Shown here in pieces: positions 59,301 through 64,000 of a DNA stretch of 64,000 nucleotides (the stretch's first letter is position 1; the number at the start of each line of letters is the position of its first letter). The stretch is from Arabidopsis thaliana (taxonomy: Eukaryota > Streptophyta > Magnoliopsida > Brassicales > Brassicaceae): positions 7,937,001 through 8,001,000 of the forward strand of contig NC_003075.7 of the NCBI RefSeq assembly GCF_000001735.4. The letters run 5' to 3'. Both the position numbers and the translations under genes were made by a program. Below the pieces are notes generated by a model. The model worked only from the letters and a program-made list of their open reading frames with translations, did not search any database and was not told the DNA's origin.

Positions 59301-61433
59301 TTATTGAGACGTATCCAATAGGAGCATCAAACCAAACATAGAAGACCTATAACCATGATTGGAATTAGTAGTTGATCTTTAAATTTTTATGAAACTGGCT
59401 GGCAGTGAGGTTCCTACTTTGTCCTTGTATTTCTCATGTGGGACAGGCACTCCCCACTTAAGATCCCTCGTAATGCATCTCTGTCTAAGCCCATCCCTAA
59501 GCCATGCATTTGTCGTTTGAATAGCATTTTGACTCCAAGATCCAGTAACAGAGGTCTTTTTAATATACGCTTCCAACCTATCTTTCAGTAACGGAAGCTC
59601 AATAAACAGGTGGTCTGTGTCGCGAATTCGGGGTGTGTTTTGACAGACCTGTTTGAAAAGATAAATCATTAGTATTCACAGTAATTACAAACATAGTCTT
59701 GCACCTCTGTAGAAAGCTATATCAACAAACACAATGGCCTATACAGTGAACTCTGTGAACCAGAAAAACAAAGTATGCTCCAGACAAACAAAATCAGCTA
59801 GCCATTACCAGTAATATATTACAAGCATATGCAATAAATCTGTACGGCCACAACACTAGAACTGCATAATAACTGTCTTCACTTGTTAACTAGTGCAATT
59901 GCGCCTCATGTTTCCACATTTAAGTTATATTGATATCTCTACAATAGAAGGTACCCAAGATCTTTTTTGTGAACGGGAATTTGTACAGGCGTGAAGAAGC
60001 ATGCAATGTCCCAGAGAGACTTTACGAATACTGTAATGTATTGCTATAAACAGTATAAAACCACACAAATACAATCCCTTAATGGGATGATGGCCATGAA
60101 GAAGAGAAGCATAGCCCACCTTGCACTTCGGATCTTTAAGTTCAGTAGGATTCAGGAGCTTTCCACATTTTTCGCACTGATCTCCACGAGCAGAATCATA
60201 ATTACATCCTTCGAACGGACAAGAACCCTCAACAAGCCGGTCAGCTAAGAACTTCTTGCATGTATCGCAGTAAAGCTGAAGATACAATGGGCCACAAAGA
60301 CATGAGAGTTAAAACCCCGCTAACTGAGTGGTGTAGATCTTTTACTTACGAAGAACATATGTATGCACTTGCGATCAAATAAGTCTAACTGGCATTGGAG
60401 TAAAAGCATTCACCTGCTGCATGGTGTTCTCTGAAAGCCACTTGTTGTCCCACAACTTGTTGAAAATTGCTTGGCACACCTCAGTCTGTTCTGGAGTTGA
60501 AGTTCGCCCAAACTTGTCAAAACTTATACCAAACCAGTCATAAACTTCTTTATGAATGGCATGGTACCTTAATCCCCAACAACAAAAACAAAAGAAAAGA
60601 TGGTAAGCAGTATAAATGACTAAGGTCCAGACTTCTCTGATCTAGAAATTAAGATTCAGAATCCTTGTCAAGATACAAATCCCATAAACCTACACATTGC
60701 AAATCCGCTGATAAAAAAAAACACTTCAAGACAAGTCTAAATCCCATAAACCTTCATAACAGACAAATTCTATCTACTTTTAGGCAGTAGATGCTGACAA
60801 ACTGAAACAGAAAAAAAGAAATCAAGATACATTACTTGTCACAGATTTCCTTGGGGGTGCAATTCTCCTCCAAAGCTTTGGTCTCAGTTGCAGTCCCATA
60901 TTCATCGGTTCCACATATGTAAATCGCATTATAGCCACGGAGACGACAGTATCTAGCATACACATCAGCGCTCAGAACACCTATAAGAAAACAAAAACAT
61001 TCCATAAACTCAAAAAGAACCTGGAAATAGCAATCCTCGCACACTCAAGAAGAAAATCATCCTTATCAGTCGTGTGTCACACACTAGTCCACACAATGTT
61101 TGCATTTCCGTAGATTAATCAGTACTAAAATATTGCAACAGATTTTGAAAAATGAAACGCAAAATTAGATTACGATGACAATTTCAAAGCTAAATTGATT
61201 TCTGCATCTGGTTCTAGAACAGAAATTCATAAACGAACACACGCGATTACATGTATTAGCAGAGAAGACGAAGACATGAAATGATACAGATAAAGAGAGG
61301 AGAGATTCAAATTACATCCGATGATGTTTCCGAGATGAGGAACGTTGTTGACGTAAGGCAAAGCACTGGTGATTAGTATATTTCTCTTTCCAGGGATCGG
61401 TAACTTGGGGCTGCTCTTGCCGTCGTCTTCCAT
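56366..61433 (-). CDS. Methionyl-tRNA synthetase, cytosolic type (797 residues)
   Basis: Charges tRNA-Met for cytosolic translation. Seventeen exons (minus): 61316-61433, 60836-60980, 60414-60567, 60120-60275, 59418-59648, 59203-59346, 58896-58986, 58676-58782, 58452-58572, 58012-58124, 57848-57913, 57642-57770, 57414-57551, 57202-57316, 56879-57111, 56689-56790 and 56366-56596; total 798 codons. Class I signature PHLGN (residues 32-36) is the HIGH motif, and GKFSKS (347-352) the KMSKS motif. Zinc knuckles CDTC and CEKC lie near residues 142-175. The anticodon-binding helical domain follows. From about residue 635 there is a C-terminal EMAP-II/Trbp111-like OB-fold ([20 protein letters not shown]), preceded by a Lys/Pro-rich linker. 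No transit peptide, consistent with a cytosolic enzyme (At4g13780). Confidence 0.96.
58215..58327. repeat. 21-base direct repeat in MetRS intron
   Basis: TATCTCTCACTTGCACACCA (plus one A) occurs at 58215-58235 and 58307-58327, 92 bases apart, within the intron between exons 9 and 10. Confidence 0.9.
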
Positions 61434-61920
61434 GGCGAAAACAACAAGACCACAAAGCTAATTAGGGTTTTCGCGAAGAGTCAGAGACAGAGGAGAAAGA
61501 CGAATCAGAGAAGCTGAGAAAAGAGAAGCTCTTTAGCTGATGGTAAACCTAAGTAACGGCGGCCTCAGATAGATCCGGTTAAGTTTAGACCAGACAGAAA
61601 GTTGGTCACTTTCCGGTTTGATAACTGAATTGCATTTGCAAGATATTGATCTTACTGGTATGGATGGAATTAAACCGGAATCTAAATAGCTTTACTATAG
61701 TTTAGTGAATTATTAAACTTTTGTGAAACTAAAGTAAAGTGACTATATTAATTAGGAAATTACCATTAACAAAAAAAAAAAATACAACATGACCACGTCC
61801 TATATTACATGGAAACTTTCTCCTAAATCATTTTCTTTTGTTTTACAACATGACCACGTCCTATAGAAACTCTTTGCTAGGTGACTAGGTCTATCTTTTA
61901 TGTTAAACAAAACAGATTTA
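61434..61920. other. MetRS promoter region
   Basis: Leader and promoter of the minus-strand MetRS gene. A 22-base direct repeat containing ACAACATGACCACGTCCTA occurs at 61783-61804 and 61844-61865. No gene seen. Confidence 0.55.
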
Positions 61921-62210
61921 CCACGTCTATCAGCCCAAACTTGAAGCGAACTTTTTTCATATTGTTGGACTTCTTCATCTTTCTGTTATTATATCATTTC
62001 ACAACATATATTTCAAATGCTACATATGGATAACACTATGGTTAAAATAAGAGAGTTATGTACCAATTCTCTAAACAACGGTTGAAGAATATCTATCATA
62101 TGACTAAGAGGCAGAATCTTCCAAGGTATACTTGTCAGAGAGGGAAAAATGTGGAGGCAAATTTAATTGTTTAATTATTTACCTACAAATTGCAATAGAG
62201 TAATCATGTC
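61921..62210 (-). pseudogene. Decayed partial copy of MetRS exons 14 and 13
   Basis: Similar throughout to 57255-57590 of the MetRS gene and in the same orientation. Shared blocks are CACGTCTATCAG, AATGCTACAT, TAGGCAGAAT-type sequence (AAGAGGCAGAATCTTCCA against AGGAGGCAGAATATCCCA), ATGTGGAGGCAAATTTA and ACCTACAAA. It includes the intron between the two exons, so it arose by DNA duplication and not retroposition. About 35 bases of exon 13 are lost and substitutions are many. Confidence 0.82.
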
Positions 62211-62845
62211 TATAATCACAAGCTAACATTTGACAACATGTCAAAGAAGTGTTTAAAGGCACTCGTTAGTGGTAAGATTCTTTGTATAATTTATTTCGTA
62301 TAAAACAAAATTATAGGAATATTTATGTTAAATCTCTATAAATATGATAAATCATATCATTTTCTTCATCGTTAAAACTTCATCTCTAGTAGATTTTTTT
62401 TTAATGATTAAACTTCACACAAAGATTTCGACACAGAGAACGATGATTTTAGTAACATTTTTAAATAATAACACCAAAGTTTAAAAAAAACTTTTTTAAA
62501 AAAAATCTCATGATTGAATAACATTAGACATTACAAATGTTGTTTTACTTTTTAGCGGTTTGAAATATATTCTTTAGCGGGTTTGTTTGTATTTCCGATT
62601 TGGCTAAACTCAGAGAGTATAACTAGCCTTGATGAAAATACTAAAGTGGAGAGCCTATAATAATATTTAAGCCTTTCGTGGCTGATAAATGGAGTTACGG
62701 ACTAAGTAAATATAGAAAACGAAAGCAAAAGATGTTCGTTGAATTATTCTTCTCATCAGTATGTATATAAAAGTATAGTATGTACAATGTGTATTTTCTT
62801 CTATAAATAAGAGAATGTAAAAAAGACTTTAATTATTGTATGGGA
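62211..62845. other. SAUR 3' flank, AT-rich
   Basis: AT-rich sequence without coding signal, leading into the 3' end of the SAUR gene. Confidence 0.5.
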
Positions 62846-63124
62846 TTAACGAATCTGAGAAGTGACAGTGAAGAAGAAAGCTTCGTCGCATGGTAAACTC
62901 AAACCGCCCGTTGGATGATTAAAACCGAACTCTTCTTCTGCTTTCCTAAGCAAAGCTTGGAAAGATGGCTTGTTCAAGTAACAAACCGGAACAAGATATC
63001 TCTTCTTCTTCAGATTTTCTCCAACATACACAGCAAAGAACCCTTTAGGCGTTGATAATGATTCCGTAGTAAAAGACCGGCGAATGATATGCTTGGTAGC
63101 GAAAAAACTCCTTAAGAAAGCCAT
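62846..63124 (-). CDS. SAUR25: SAUR-family auxin-responsive protein (92 residues)
   Basis: Intronless small auxin-up RNA gene. SAURs of this clade inhibit PP2C.D phosphatases, activate plasma-membrane H+-ATPase and promote cell expansion. The ATG at 63124 starts [17 protein letters not shown], the typical N terminus. The conserved SAUR core follows: [50 protein letters not shown]. The usual hydrophobic ending FF(T)VTSQIR is present. Length is normal for the tandemly clustered SAUR19-28-like proteins, though no second SAUR lies in this window. The specific number 25 is from recall of At4g13790 and is less certain than the family assignment. Confidence 0.92.
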   Translation of the reverse strand: MAFLRSFFATKHIIRRSFTTESLSTPKGFFAVYVGENLKKKRYLVPVCYLNKPSFQALLRKAEEEFGFNHPTGGLSLPCDEAFFFTVTSQIR

Positions 63125-63243
63125 TTCGAGTATTAGAAAGAAAAAAAAACTTTGAATTAATGGCTAAAGTTAAGATATCTTGATCTTGTTTGATGATAAG
63201 AGAAGCTTTGAGTTTGGTTTATGAGCCAAAGGGAAATGTGGGT

Positions 63244-63254
63244 CTATATATATT
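63244..63254 (-). promoter_or_regulatory. TATA box of the SAUR gene
   Basis: AATATATATAG read on the minus strand, 120 bases upstream of the SAUR ATG, consistent with a strongly inducible TATA promoter. Confidence 0.65.
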
Positions 63255-63720
63255 GGTGGAGTTAGAAAGGTTTTATTGAAAATAATATGTCTACGAATTG
63301 TGAGTGCGACCTACAAGGACATGGTTTTGACAAACAGATTAGTTAAAGCGTTTGGATTTTAGGAAGATGTAGTTTAATAAATGTTGGGGTGTTGAGAAAA
63401 AATGAGTGTCCTACATGCATGTGGCCAATGGCTACATTAGTTCTGTCTTCAGCTGCTATTGTCAAGACACCGATATTTTATTTTTTTACTTAACGGCTGA
63501 ATCAATGGTCCACATTTAAACTAACATTAATAACGGTAATAGAATTTGTTGTAACAGCAACCATAGCAATGCATGTTAACGCTACATAATTCTATCTATA
63601 TTGTGATGATATTGACTTTTCAATGTTGGTTTTTACGTGTTCCAAGTAACTAAGGTATGAGTGGTGAAGTTATTGACGTAAACGTTGTACACGTGAACAT
63701 TATAAGCATTTTATGTTCCG

Positions 63721-63995
63721 TATATGTTATCTGATTCATATCTAGTCTGAAATCAAGATATTAAGATCGTATAGCAAGTATCCAACTTGGAGTATCCATA
63801 CCTAACTACCAAAATCCTATTCACATGCAAACGTGAACACTGAACACTAGTATTCATAAAAAAATCGGTTATGTTATATGTTATCTGATTAATATCTAAT
63901 AGGAAATCAAGATATCCGAACATCCTAAGGTATATATCGTATACGAAGTACCTATCAAAAGACTCGTAGTATCCAAACCTAACTTCCAAAACACA
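63721..63995. repeat. Diverged direct repeat, period about 154 bases, running to the window end
   Basis: Copy 1 starts at 63721 and copy 2 at 63875. Shared blocks, in order, are TATATGTTATCTGATT, ATATCTA, GAAATCAAGATAT, ATCGTATA, AAGTA and GTATCCA(T/A)ACCTAACT(A/T)CCAAAA. The second copy reaches the end of the window, so more copies may follow. Confidence 0.8.
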
Positions 63996-64000
63996 TAGTT

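Larger units (their letters stand above)
63125..64000. other. SAUR upstream region with diverged direct repeat
   Basis: The promoter of the SAUR gene occupies the left part. The right end (63721-64000) holds two diverged direct copies of about 110-125 bases, listed separately. No gene seen. Confidence 0.5.

Noticed and set aside
1..64000. CRISPR arrays, operons, prophage or bacterial insertion sequences
   Set aside because: The window is spliced plant nuclear DNA; no regularly spaced short palindromic repeats or bacterial gene signals were seen.

Overview
The window is plant nuclear DNA: AT-rich, with genes made of many short exons joined by GT/AG introns of about 80-1600 bases, TATA-box promoters and many microsatellites. 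The order and orientation of the genes, and their exact protein lengths after splicing (for example CYP83A1 of 502 residues, NO VEIN of 2729, methionyl-tRNA synthetase of 797), match Arabidopsis thaliana chromosome 4, about AT4G13640 to AT4G13790. This identification comes from recall plus internal consistency of the reading frames. No database was searched.

Layout. 1-1497 (-): UNE16, a MYB-CC regulator cut off by the window start. 2611-5898 (-): a 1064-residue DYW-class PPR RNA-editing protein. 5.9-9.3 kb: gene-free, with simple repeats. 9283-11252 (+): pinoresinol reductase PRR2. 11644-13779 (+): plastid nucleoid protein PTAC5. 14716-15780 (-): a DUF295 protein. 16662-18380 (-): a five-exon gene of unknown function. 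18.4-20 kb: a three-copy tandem repeat. 20072-21919 (-): purple acid phosphatase PAP23. 22-25.5 kb: gene-free. 25550-29012 (+): a pectate lyase with a duplicated exon. 30166-31894 (-): ITP pyrophosphatase with a 10-nt exon. 33299-37055 (+): a TBC Rab-GAP. 38191-50558 (+): NO VEIN. 51058-52648 (+): a polygalacturonase. 53682-55282 (-): CYP83A1. 56366-61433 (-): cytosolic-type methionyl-tRNA synthetase. 62846-63124 (-): a SAUR gene.

These are independent single-gene units; I see no operon-like or clustered pathway. By function they cover cell-wall pectin turnover (pectate lyase, polygalacturonase), specialised metabolism (PRR2 in lignans, CYP83A1 in glucosinolates), organelle gene expression (PPR, PTAC5, probably DUF295), housekeeping (ITPase, MetRS, Rab-GAP, phosphatase) and development/auxin (NO VEIN, SAUR, UNE16).

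The most interesting signals are small local duplications: a whole exon inside the pectate lyase gene, a PTAC5 fragment just downstream of PTAC5, and a MetRS fragment just upstream of MetRS. To these add the NO VEIN architecture, a GHKL-type ATPase region plus a C-terminal nuclease-like DUF3883. I found no evidence of a new multi-gene system.
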